Source: Pollenia angustigena (taxonomy: Eukaryota > Arthropoda > Insecta > Diptera > Polleniidae). From it: 64,000 nucleotides of DNA. Shown here piece by piece: positions 46,947 to 57,359 of this stretch. The stretch covers positions 252,491,127-252,555,126 of the forward strand of contig OV884056.1 in the NCBI GenBank assembly GCA_930367215.1, given 5' to 3'. Both the position numbers and the translations under genes were made by a program. Each line of letters begins with the position of its first letter. Position 1 is the stretch's first letter. The notes under the pieces were generated by a model, which did no database searches, was not told the origin of the DNA, and saw nothing but the letters and a program-made list of their open reading frames with translations.

Positions 46947-48299
46947 CATTTCCTTTATGAAGTATCGAAATAATTTTTCCACTTCATCATATTTTTTAAA
47001 TCCCCAAATTTGAGCACCGTAAAACATTAAAGATCTGGAAGCAGCGACGAAAATTTTAAGTTTATTGTTGTTCGATATCTTAGGATGATTTATATATTTT
47101 GACCATGTTGATGCAATCGCCATTTTCGCTGTAGTTAATTTGTTTCCTAAGTGCTTTGTAAAAGATAAATTAAAATTGATATCCATTCCCAGATATCTGT
47201 AGTTATTGACAATTTCTTTATTGCGTTCTTCAAAATTCCAATTAATATTATTGGATAGTCTTACACCACTACGAAAAACGACTATCTTTGATTTTTCCAA
47301 ATTTACCTTAAGACACCACATCAAGCAGTAAGAATGAAGAGCATCAATCATGGTTTGCAGTTCACTTGGGGAATCGGCCAAAATGACAATGTCATCTGCG
47401 TACATAAGAATTTTAACAGCAATGTCTGCAACTTTTACTCCACCAGGAAGGAAATCAGCTAAGTCATTAAGATACAATGCAAACAAAATTGGACTAAGTA
47501 TGCATCCTTGTTTAAAACCAACGTTAACATTAAAAGGTTCAGAAAACGTATTTCCATACAGGACTTGACTAGACGTGTTTTCGTATGTAAGCTGTAGAAT
47601 ACGAACAATTTTTGATGATAATCCCATAGTTGATAATTTTTAAAAAAGCAAATTTCTGGGAACCAAATCAAAAGCACAGGAAAAGTCCACAAAAAATGCG
47701 TATGTGTTCTTACCATTTATTTTGTTTAAGTGTATAATATTTGTCAGATTGAAGACGTTATCAACTGTAGAGTAATTTTTTCTGAATCCAGCTTGATATT
47801 CATTTACTATGGAATATTTTTCGATCCAATTTGTTATGCGATTTAAAATTATGTTGTTAAAGATTTTGCACAGGGTATCAATTAGTAATAAGCCACGGTA
47901 ATTTGAAGCGCAATTGGGATCACCTTTTTTTAAAAGTGGTATTAATATGGCGGTTTTAAAGCTTGTTGGAACATTTTCGTGTAAAAATATGTAGTTGAGA
48001 ACTGAAAGTATTTGCATAACAAAACAGGCGGGGGCAAATTTATAGAATTCATAGCTTATACCGTCGATTCCAGGAGACTTATTTAGTTTTAGCGATCTTA
48101 ATACTGATGAAAGCTCAACAATCTCTATTGGCGAATCGAGAAAAGCATCAATATAATATGGCATACACCAGTGAATTTCATTTATTTTGTTTGTATTTTG
48201 CAGTAAATTTCTAAAATGTATACGAAAATCATCTGCAGTTAGGTTGCCTATTGTTATTTGTTTTCTTGATTTCATATTATTGGAGAGTTTCCACCACGC
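46941..48299 (-). pseudogene. LINE reverse transcriptase domain, one in-frame stop
   Basis: Minus frame: LNKSPGIDGISYEFYKFAP (fingers), FKTAILIPLLKKGD and NYRGLLLIDTLCKIFNNII, NEYQAGFRKNYSTVDNV, motif A FFVDFSCAFDLVPRN, then a TAA at 47640-47642, after which the same frame continues MGLSSKIVRILQLTYEN, motif B GFKQGCILSPILFALYLNDL, motif C LMYADDIVILAD, LKVNLEKSKIVVF and YRYLGMDINFNLSFTKHL. It ends at LFRYFIKEM, where the foldback begins. With only one stop it is otherwise well preserved. It is an APE-type LINE of the Jockey/I/R1 assemblage; the clade needs a tree. Confidence 0.9.
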
Positions 48300-48505
48300 C
48301 AGGACCCAGAATATATACATATATATTGTTTTTCGAATGTGAGCGTGTTTTCAACAGACAGACATAGCTAAATCGACTTAGAATTACTCAAGGACCCAGA
48401 ATATATATACTTTATGGGGTCTGAGATGAATAATAAAAGAGTTTCACACATAATGACAAACTTAGTATACCCTCTTCAAACTAATTGTGGTGGAGGGTAT
48501 AAAAA

Positions 48506-49514
48506 GATAAATAATTTTTGTTATTCTCGGTAATTTTTTTTTTTTTTTTTTTTGTTAAAATTTATTAAAATGTTAGCAGAGTACAAATTATTTACAAATT
48601 AAAAAACAAAATCTATTCAAATTACTTAGCCACATTTTCACTGCCAATCCACTGTTCGTACAAGTTTTGCATAAATATGTATGTATGTGATTTCTCCATA
48701 AATAAATTGTATGTAACTTTCAACGTTTTTAATAAAAACTGATCAACTACATCGCTTGTTCGACTTTGATTTTTGTTGTGTTGTTTGTATTTGCTTACAA
48801 AACTTTATTGGTTTATAAATTGGCTTTCATTTGGAATTGTTTACTGTCGATACCCGTATATGTACATATATGAATGTATTCACATTTATACGAACAATAG
48901 AGTGGTCCAAAAAACTTTTTTTTTTTGCTCAAAAGAAAGCTTATGTCTTTTCCTTTAAGCTAGTTTTGGTCGGTTTTAACGTTAACAAAACAGCACGTTA
49001 CTTTGTATCGAAAAAGTAGCAAAACCGCATCACTACAATGTGTTTTGATGTTTTAGAATTCACCCAAACACACACAAGCTAATAGAAAACTACTAAACTT
49101 ATTATTTAAGAGGGGGATTTTTTAAGAAATTCTTGGACAATTGACATTTTATTCCCATAAGGAAGCATATTTGGCCCTCTATTTTACTTAATATATACTT
49201 CGGATATACCAACACACAACCACACCCGAACTTAAACTTTTGCTGATAATACAGCTTTCCTAAGCGCGCACGAAAACTGTTATACAGCATCAAATATTTT
49301 AATTACAAATGTGATTACATCAATGGAAGAGTAAGTAAAAATTTTTACATATGTATAACATTCACTTTGTATAGGGAATGGTGCCCCTTTATTAAAATCA
49401 ACAACCAAATAATACCTCAACACTCGCATGTAAAATATCGCTGTAGACATCCGAATCTTAATCTTAATCCGGAACTTAAATGAAACTAAAATCAATTCAA
49501 ATTAATAGGCATAT
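48506..49514. other. Spacer with poly(T)
   Basis: T-run at 48536-48553. Short ORFs only. Confidence 0.4.
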
Positions 49515-49775
49515 TAGAAGAAATTCGATTCTTAGTTTGGTTTGTAAACTTCTACTTTACAACTCTATCTTAAGAACAATCTGGTGATACAATAGTCAGC
49601 TATGGGCACCGCTTCTGCGTTTAATACATACAAAATTTAAAGATGCCAAAATTCGGAAATTCTTCGGGTAATTACAGCAGATGTTATGTTAAAATTTAAA
49701 TATTCACAAGGATCTCAATGTACCATCAGAAGGATCAGGAATAATTCGCTGAAATTTGTAAGCAAAAATGTTTTA
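49515..49775 (+). pseudogene. Jockey-type LINE C-terminal fragment
   Basis: Frame pieces read SLVCKLLLYNSILRTIW, a stop, YNSQLWAP, then KFKDAKIRKF and, after a shift, IHKDLNVPS. Jockey-clade ORF2 has 'LLYK-I-LRP-W-YG-QLW...IQ-FQ-K-LR-I..A...N--IH-DL-IP' here, so the order matches. Several stops; only about 85 residues are left. Confidence 0.7.
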
Positions 49776-50411
49776 GACATTTTTTCCCCTGCAATTATAT
49801 ATAAAGTATTTATATTCGTTCTTTTTCTGTACAAAATATTAATTTAATTATAAAAAAATATAGTTAAAAAAAGAAATTTTTAAATATCAATAAAGTTTTT
49901 TAACTAGATAAATTGTATTTAAGCTGGTACCAAGATAAGACCCAAAAAAAAAACTAAGCAATACAGGCCGTCTGGCAACCCTAAAGCATACATATATTAT
50001 TACATCGGCGATATATTTTCTTCTGTAAGTATTTTTTGGGCCACTCTAATGTACACCTTAGTGTGTGCGTCTGTGTGTATGCGGTTGTAAAGGTATAATT
50101 GCCATATGTGTGTTTAAACAACAGCTGCAGTAGAAACGACAGCACATATTTTAATACATGTATGTTTGTACGTACATACAAGATGAACGGTTTATAAATA
50201 AAAAAAAATAAAGGAAAGAGTCCAATTTAAACCACCTTTTTGTTGTTGATTTTTTTCACTAACTTTGTTTTTGGTAGTTTAGTAGTTTGTTGTTGTTGCT
50301 GTTGATGCTGCTTGTATTTTTGTAAAGCTGATGGGCTTTAAATTTCATTTCATGTTGTCATAACAAAAGCAAAATAAAAAATCTCTTGTTTTTTGAAATT
50401 CTGTTTTTGTA

Positions 50412-50438
50412 GGGTGGTAGGGGGGTGGGGGGCGAGGG
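50412..50438 (+). other. Potential G-quadruplex motif
   Basis: Four runs of at least three G (GGG, GGGGGG, GGGGGG, GGG) with loops of 1-5 nt in 27 bp, striking in a window this AT-rich. Confidence 0.7.
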
Positions 50439-50975
50439 CAACAAGCCTCTCTGCAGGTGTGTCGGTTGTTGGTTCATTTATTCGTTTGTTTGTTTATTTA
50501 ATTCGTTTGATATAGTTTGCTCTTCTTTATGTTGCTGTTGATGTTTTTGTTATTACTGTTGGTGTTTAGTTAAAGGTGCATATTGGTTTGAATGTCTCTG
50601 TATTTGTGTTTTTGTTTGTGTGAAAAATTTATGGCGTAATTGAAACCGGAAACTACAACACAACATTTTGTGGTAAAATTTTGATAAACTCTTTTGAATA
50701 AACAATTATTTATAGCCATATCGATGTCATATATTTATTTAAGTAAATAAATTTACACAAACACACACACATTTTTTGCCATATGCATGCGAGTGTATGT
50801 GTTTTGATTACAGCTTTTGTACGTGTATAAAAGTGCATTTGTATTTAAGGCATAAATTTAATATTTTCATAAACAAATAATATAATAAATTGTTATTATT
50901 TTAATTTATATCTGAGCTATAACATAACTTTTTTAATATTTATGTTCACGTATAGGTATTCATATTTTAATCTTT

Positions 50976-50976
<1 letters not shown>

Positions 50977-51059
<83 letters not shown>
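50977..51059. repeat. (TA)n microsatellite, ~40 units
   Basis: Uninterrupted TA dinucleotides for about 80 bp. Confidence 0.97.
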
Positions 51060-51064
<5 letters not shown>

Positions 51065-51151
51065 TAAATGTGTGTCCTTTTGTTTATTACTTTTATTGTT
51101 TACTTGGAAAAAGGGCTGTTTAGGTTGCTATCAAATTTGCTTTTGACGCTG

Positions 51152-52385
51152 CACAGTGCGGCCGATTGCCAAAAAGCTGGCCAAAACTCGAAAAATAAAG
51201 TGTCTAGATAAGATTTGTTTAGCATGCAGTTGGCTAGAGGGATCCTATAAAAAGTAAAAATTGTTAAGAGTAACATCCTATACCCCAAAACCTTTCATTA
51301 TTTTCAGTTGGAGTTTGGCTTTTTTTCAAGTGCAATATTGTGTAGTTATTCGGCAAAGCCTTTAAACGTGTGATAGCGCGAGCAGCAACGAAAATCTAAT
51401 AAAACCAAGTAGAATGTACGTTTGAAGGTTAGTAAAATAAGTAAAAAATTTTGTAAATGTCAGTTCTTTGATAGAAAAATTTTAGCAGCACAATCATACT
51501 TTTTTTCGTTTTTTTCCAATAAAATTTTAGTTTTCAAATCAAATGACAGTTTTCAGCTGCCACCTCCTGCCCATTGAATTGTTATGGGGTTTTTCTAAGG
51601 ATGCTTTACCAAAACTTCCCAGTCAAAAATTTAATCTTATTGATATTTCCGTACTTTAAAAACTTCAGAAATATTTGGCATGCTTTAGACAACAGTTACC
51701 AATAATAATGTTGCCCAAAAGTTATTAATAAATTGCTTAAACAAAAAATGATTCTACAATTCTTGCGATAAGCTATTATATTTCCTGAACAAATCGAATG
51801 CGTTAATTTCTCAAAAAACTCATATGAATTTTTTAAGAATTTCTCTCAACTATAAAAATAATCTTATCTTTAGGTTGCAGTATGTCCAATACTGGTGATT
51901 CACCAAGGTTACAATTATTCCAAGTAATAAAAGATATTTTGAAGGATGATATCAACGTGATCTATGAAAAATTTTTGTCTGAAAACGAGAAACGGCAAAT
52001 ATCAGATTTGGTGTAATAAAAAATTTTGTGATAACTTGAAAATTGTTCTTTTCGATTTCATTGTTTTGAGTTCCAGGCTCTGACTTCTGTGAGGTTGGCC
52101 CGTTTTGGGTTTAAATGCCCTGGGTGAGCCATCTTGTATTTTCCATTTCGAATTTTATAATTCTGATATAATTTTATAATTCCAACGATATGTAACTGGA
52201 TTATGTTATAAAATACATAATATTATACCCCAGGGGGTGGTCGATTAGGGGCAAAGGGGGTGAATTTCCTCACATTTGACACACAATTTGTAATCAGCGA
52301 CCCCAAAACCCCCAAGATTCCATTTTGGAGTGAATTACTTGAATTTTCGAATTTTGGCCAGCTTTTGGCAATCGGCCGCACTGTG
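51152..52385. mobile_element. Transib-type element, TIR CACAGTGCGGCCGATTGCC, TSD CGCTG
   Basis: Ends are inverted over about 45 bp: CACAGTGCGGCCGATTGCCA on both sides, with one A-run length change further in. Flanks are 5-bp CGCTG at 51147-51151 and 52386-52390. Transib elements are known for 5-bp CG-rich duplications and a terminal heptamer like that of V(D)J recombination signals (CACAGTG). In the left end, CCAAAACTC lies 23 bp after the heptamer, loosely nonamer-like. At 1,234 bp it is nonautonomous. Confidence 0.85.
51882..52016 (+). other. 44-codon ORF inside the Transib-type element
   Basis: MSNTGDSPRLQLFQVIKDIL continues DDINVIYEKFLSENEKRQIS and ends at TAA 52014-52016. An acceptor-like TATCTTTAG precedes it. 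Composition is protein-like and acidic. It could be the start of a transposase, a captured exon or chance; not recognised. Confidence 0.3.
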
Positions 52386-52390
52386 CGCTG

Positions 52391-53071
52391 GGTTTGATTT
52401 TTGATGTTTAGAGACATAAATATGTATATGTTTAGAAGTTTTAATTTTGTGATTAATTTGCTTTTGAGGTTACAAGTCCATATATTGAACATTCGTTGAA
52501 CAATTTCTTTTAGATAATGAAATATTTTACCGGTTCTCGAAGATGTTTTTAATTCGGTTTTAAAAACTATAATTATTGTAGTAAACATTTAAGAACAAAT
52601 CGCTTCACAGCAGATATATCTGTGTTTTCGTACACTCAAAGTTAAATTCAAACAAAAATTAATTTTAAACAAATTAAAATTCATTTAAAAAACGGATCAT
52701 TTACATTTCATTTAAAACAAATGATTTTTTCATTAATTTCTAAATCAAAGTACATTTATACCAAGTACATGCAAGTCTACAACAAATCGATAATAAAAAA
52801 AAACAACATTCATTTTGTTTTTGTAAAAACATTTGATACTGTCAAACAGCCAAACATAAAGAAAACAAAACAAAAAAAAAAAAAAAAAAAAAAAATTCAT
52901 GGCGCACTAAAATGTAAGCAAATTTTGACAATATCGAAAATAAAACAACTGAACAGCTGATCACTTGCATGTACTTGTAATAAATATACTTTGTTCTAAA
53001 TGGAAAACGAATTTAATAACCCACAATCAGTTACTGTAATAATTGTATGAGTGTACGACCAGTTGTAAAAA
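52391..53071. other. Spacer with poly(A)
   Basis: A-run near 52872-52894. AT-rich, nothing else. Confidence 0.4.
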
Positions 53072-53079
53072 GGTATATC

Positions 53080-54225
53080 CAGTGTTACCGTCGGTTATTT
53101 TAAAAAAGGACCAAAAAAAGGGGAAATCTACAAAAAAAGTGGCACCAAAAAGAGGGTTTAAAAAATGAGCACATCTTTTAAAATTAATATAAGTACACCA
53201 CATTATGTATTTTTTACTTATTTTTCTATTTGTTATAATTTTAAATAAAAACATTACAAAAAACATTGTATATTAATGATATCCATAAAAAATAGTTAAT
53301 CGTATTACAATAGACATGTAAAAACTAAAATAAATATTTTGTAAATATTTGTCTGGAGAAGTGATTTTTATAAAATATTTACATAAATGTTTTGGTAATT
53401 CAAAAACGTTAAACTTGTTGTCTGCCAAAACATGTTTTTTGGATCATGACATTGTTACAGCGAATAGAAGATATTTATGTAATGTGTTTTATAAATACAT
53501 TTATTAATATATTTTTTGTACTTTTCCTTCTGAATCCATGTTCCAATTTCACGCCAAAAATCTTCAGCATTAGAAATTTTAAATATGAGTTCATAATTCG
53601 TGTTATTTACTTTACTCTCTTGAAGTTTAAATTCATGTATATATATTAGTTATAATATCTTTAAGCTCTGAAAATAATTCGAAATAGTTTATATCTTCAT
53701 TAGACACTATAAATAATGGGTCTAAATACTTCAATATATTGAGCTTTTTGTTTTTTATATCAATGCTTGTTATCAATTCTATACATAATTTTTGATTTTT
53801 AATATCAATTACACAAATTTTAGACAAGTTTTCGGTACACAACAGTTCGGTTTCTGCTTCTAGACCAATATATGCGAGATATCTTTACCCCCCTATTTAT
53901 AATAAATAAAACAGGTTAATAGAAAGTTTATTCAACCGATTTTCAGCTAACCACGCATGACAAGAAAAATTCTTATTAAAGTGTCTTTTCTAAAGCATTT
54001 TGTGGCGGTTGGAAAATACTTGAACCCACCAAGGACGCTAATTCCTTATCATAAATTAAAGCTGGGAGTTATAATAAAACAGAAAGAAAAAAAGTTAATT
54101 TTCCTAACGTAAAAAGTATCACAAAAGTGGCAAGAATCACAAAAAGTACCACATTTGGGTGCATTTTGTAAAAGTGGCCAAAAAGTATCCAAGCAGCCGA
54201 AAAAGTGGCACCAACGGTAACGCTG
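53080..54225. mobile_element. hAT element, TIR CAGYGTTACCGTYGGT, TSD GGTATATC
   Basis: CAGTGTTACCGTCGGT (53080-53095) and reversed CAGCGTTACCGTTGGT (54210-54225) match at 14 of 16. GGTATATC is identical at 53072-53079 and 54226-54233. The 8-bp duplication and CAG-GTT end are hAT hallmarks. AAAAAGTGGCACC-like repeats follow each end. 1,146 bp, nonautonomous or decayed. Confidence 0.92.
53633..53842 (-). pseudogene. Possible hAT transposase remnant
   Basis: The 69-residue minus frame contains NKKLNILKYLDPLFIVSNED then INYFELFSELKDI. hAT transposases have a 'LxFLDPxxxxS' stretch followed by helices before the C-terminal dimerisation region, which this resembles. It lies inside a well-defined hAT element. 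Weak on its own. Confidence 0.35.
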
Positions 54226-54233
54226 GGTATATC

Positions 54234-55818
54234 TAATGATAAAAAATAGTTTGTCTGTAGTTTAGTACAGTTAATGTTTGAACAGAATATGATCCAGGAC
54301 AAAAAGCAATATTCATTAGAACTCTTTTAACATAAAGCGAAGGAAGGCTGCCCTTTCCATTAAAAATTATTGATAATAAAAGAATCAGTAGTGTCCAGTA
54401 CGGTGCACAAGGATTTCTGGCTTTAACTATTGAAAAAAAACGTTAAACTTTGCGTTTGTTGATCACTTCTAATGAAGAACAGATATGCTAAAGTTAAAAC
54501 GCAGAAAATACAAACATTAAAAACATGGTTAATGAGCCCTACATTTGATGGGATCTAAACCCGTTTCATATTAATTTAGGTTAGGCAGAAAGGCTGATGT
54601 GAATTCCCTCTTCGCACTCCTACCCAGAGATTAGTGCGATTCATTAGAAATAGTTAAAGCATAAGAAAAAGTGGAAATTAATAACGCACGAGAAAGAAAA
54701 CCAACCCTGTTAAACACAATAGTTCTACATATGCTCAGCTGTCTGTTTTATGTAGTTAATTAAAAAGTTTTTCGCCATTTTTAAATAATTTTTTCTTTCT
54801 TTAATAAAGCTATTTTCATATTTTTGGGCTTTTAGGCTGAAGCGACAAGTCACAAAACAAAAAAAAAAAAAAATAAATAAAAGATACAGAACAAAAAATC
54901 AATGTTTTTGCTATAAAAACATAAAACATTTGCTGCAAAACATTTGAGTTTGATGATGTAAGGGGAAAAACGAATGTACTTTGTTTCATATACAAGCATT
55001 TTTTGTGAGTATGTTATTGAAAGAAAGAGAGAATATAAAATAATTAAATGCTGCAAAGCAAAAGTTTTATTGCATGGATACGAATGCAGTTTCAAAAGAG
55101 AATTAAAGAAAGTTTGTTCAGCAAATGTTTTATATTATGGACGAGGACAAGGGTACCTTATGTGAACAAGAAATTTTAGAAAATAGGTCCGTTTCAGATT
55201 ATATATTAAAAAGAACGAACATGAAAAGTAATGTCGTTTAAGCTATTTTTAGGGTAAGAGCTTGATAGGTTTTCATATATGCAGAACTCTCTAATTCAGG
55301 TCAGAGCTAAGGATAGGTACTTCTTTAAATATAGGCTACCAATGTTTGGCAATAACGTCAATAACGCTTAGATTCTTTAAATATACCCTTAATATGCCTT
55401 TGAATCTCTTAAATGTTTCCACCTAATATTTAAATTTTAATGTGCAGACTCATGGATTTCTTAATTTTATATTAAAATTTATCATTTTTTTTTTCTTTTA
55501 ATAAAGTGTATAAACGAAAAATGTTTTTGATTTTTTCATTTATTAGCATCACACTTTGGCCTTTCTCATATGCATGATGCGATAAAATTTTAAATCTCTT
55601 ATTAAAAATCATTTAAGCTAACTAAACATCAGTGCTTTAAAAAACTGGAATCAATTGTCATTAAAATGATTTTAACCAAACTGATTTCATCTCTTAATTG
55701 TAAGATATTATTTTAAATATGATATATTCATTAAGTATTTATAAATAAAAAAGGTTAAATCTTATTAATAAGTTACTGCTCTATACAAACTAAAATCCTA
55801 AATGAATTTTAATACTAA
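54234..55818. other. Spacer
   Basis: Short ORFs, an A-run near 54858-54872, a T-run near 55486-55498. No supported element. Confidence 0.4.
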
Positions 55819-56522
55819 TCTATCTACATATATAAAAAAGAGTTGCGTGAGTGACTGACTGACTCATTCATCATCGCCCAGCCCAAGCCGCTGACCCTAA
55901 AAACTTGAAATTTGGACTAGGTCACTCCCCAGATCGATCCACTAAGACGGGATTTTTCAAAATTCTAATGTTTAGGGGGTAAAAACGGGAAAATTAGGTA
56001 ACCTTATATCTCCAAAACTAAAGGTAATACTTATCGTTGTTCTCTAGAAAAATAAGCGGACATGTGTCTGGTACTTTTTGAAGATCGGCCCTATTAGGGA
56101 GTAAACGGGTAAAATCTGAATTTTAGTACTTTTTTGCCATCTTTTGAACCAATAAACGTAGAAACAAAGTTAAAACCACATTCGAAACTTATCAAAAAAA
56201 TATGTACAATAATTTGGTACTTTTTCGAAATTCGAACATTTAAGTGGTGGAAATCGTAACTATTTTTGGTACTTTTTTTTACAAAAAATTTTCCTCCATT
56301 CATTGACATAGTCGTACTAAATTATGGGCTGCCACTACAATACTGACATTTTTGATACTTTAATGGGGGGAAATATAGTACCCAAAAAAGGAAATACGGG
56401 AAATTTCTACTAAAGTAGCGGGTTTAATGCTAGAATTTAAACATAGAAAAATAAGCTTTGGCATAAAAAAATATGTCCACGAAGAAAAAGGAGCCGCTTT
56501 CGAAGTAGCGTGTGTATGCTAG
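55819..56522 (+). mobile_element. Nonautonomous Helitron, 704 bp
   Basis: Starts TCTATCTACATATATAAAAA after an A and ends TATGCTAG before a T, giving the A|TC...CTAG|T layout of Helitrons. A short GC hairpin (CGCTTTCGAAGTAGCG, 56496-56511) lies 11 nt before the end. The 5' region TGAGTGACTGACTGACTCAT is of a type common in insect Helitrons. No Rep/helicase coding. Two degraded relatives are at 39430-40500 (minus) and in 42200-43330. Confidence 0.68.
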
Positions 56523-57359
56523 TATAACATAAAAAAGTTATCAACTTTTTGGAAGTTCCCTTTTTTTATAAGTTTTATCTGCTGTTTCACGATTGATATC
56601 CCAGTAGAAGTCAGCTAGAAATGCTGGGGACCACTTGCCGTTATACAGGGTGAAAACTTTGCTTAATTTTAAAATAATACGTTAAATACGAGTTGCTGAA
56701 ATCAAAAAAAAATTCTTGTACCAGTTCTTATATTTCCAAAAAATATGTTCTTCTTTTTTATTTTCCAACTTAGATTTGAATGATGGGTTTTCTTAAGTTT
56801 ATCTTATTTAGAGAGCAATTAATATGTCTTCCTTCAATTTGACTCTGCAAATATTCCTTCAGGTGTTTTAATGCCTTTTCATATCCGTGTTCAAAGTCTT
56901 AACCAAGTTTTTTCTTCTTATTTCTATTGAGCAATAACTTCATGTTTTCGTAGGTGTCTTTCATTTTTCGTGCATGAGCTAATGGACATATATTGATTTC
57001 CGTTGCGTAGCAACACGGCTTTCAGGCTAAGTTTGGTTGAATTAAAAAAGTCTCCAAGCCAGTTCTTTTGGTTGAGAAAGTATCGTTTGGTATCGCCTTG
57101 GTTTCTTATTTAAATCTAAAACTGTCAGTCTTATAATCTAAACTTTTTTTATGACAACAAAACTTGCTTATACAGGGTGGACCAAAAGTCACTTTAACAC
57201 TTTAATAACTTTTTTGTTAATATTGTTTTTTTTCAGATTATAAACTATACAAAATTGAAATTTCTTCGCACTAAGTATGCAAAATAATGTCACTTATATG
57301 ACCCTCGTTTTCAGCTTCGCAATTATGGACTCGTTTTTAAACATTTGCCCAAACATCTT
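56523..57359. other. Spacer
   Basis: Short ORFs only; nothing recognised. Confidence 0.4.

Larger units (their letters stand above)
44507..48300 (-). mobile_element. 5'-truncated LINE with 16-bp TSD AGGACCCAGAATATAT
   Basis: Identical 16-bp copies of AGGACCCAGAATATAT (44491-44506 and 48301-48316) flank the insert. The + strand starts with TTTTTTTATTTATTT at 44507, which is the poly(A) tail of a minus-strand element. Variable 12-18 bp duplications with a poly(A) tail are the signature of target-primed reverse transcription. Excluding the 1,486-bp foldback inside, about 2.3 kb of LINE remains, from the RT fingers to the 3' end. Confidence 0.93.
43853..48505 (+). repeat. GGTGGAGGGTATAAA array-type element, split by a LINE
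   Basis: The 5' part 43853-44506 starts AAGTTAGAGTGCTATATTCG and has two units (GTTTTCCGGTAGTAG near 44010, GTTTTCCAGAAGTAG near 44113) and the GTGAGCGTGTTTTCAA segment. The 3' part 48301-48505 ends TTGTGGTGGAGGGTATAAAA. The LINE at 44507-48300 lies between. The right part repeats the GTGTTTTCAACAGACAGAC segment once more, so a small duplication existed before or arose with the insertion. Confidence 0.8.
49776..51146. other. Spacer with microsatellites and a G-rich patch
   Basis: TGTTGTTGTTGCTGTTG near 50290-50306, a (CA)n near 50758-50770, and the two features listed next. No gene. Confidence 0.45.

Noticed and set aside
52223..52588. 121-codon minus ORF
   Set aside because: It runs across the Transib-type right end and flank; no domain, frame chance in AT-rich DNA.
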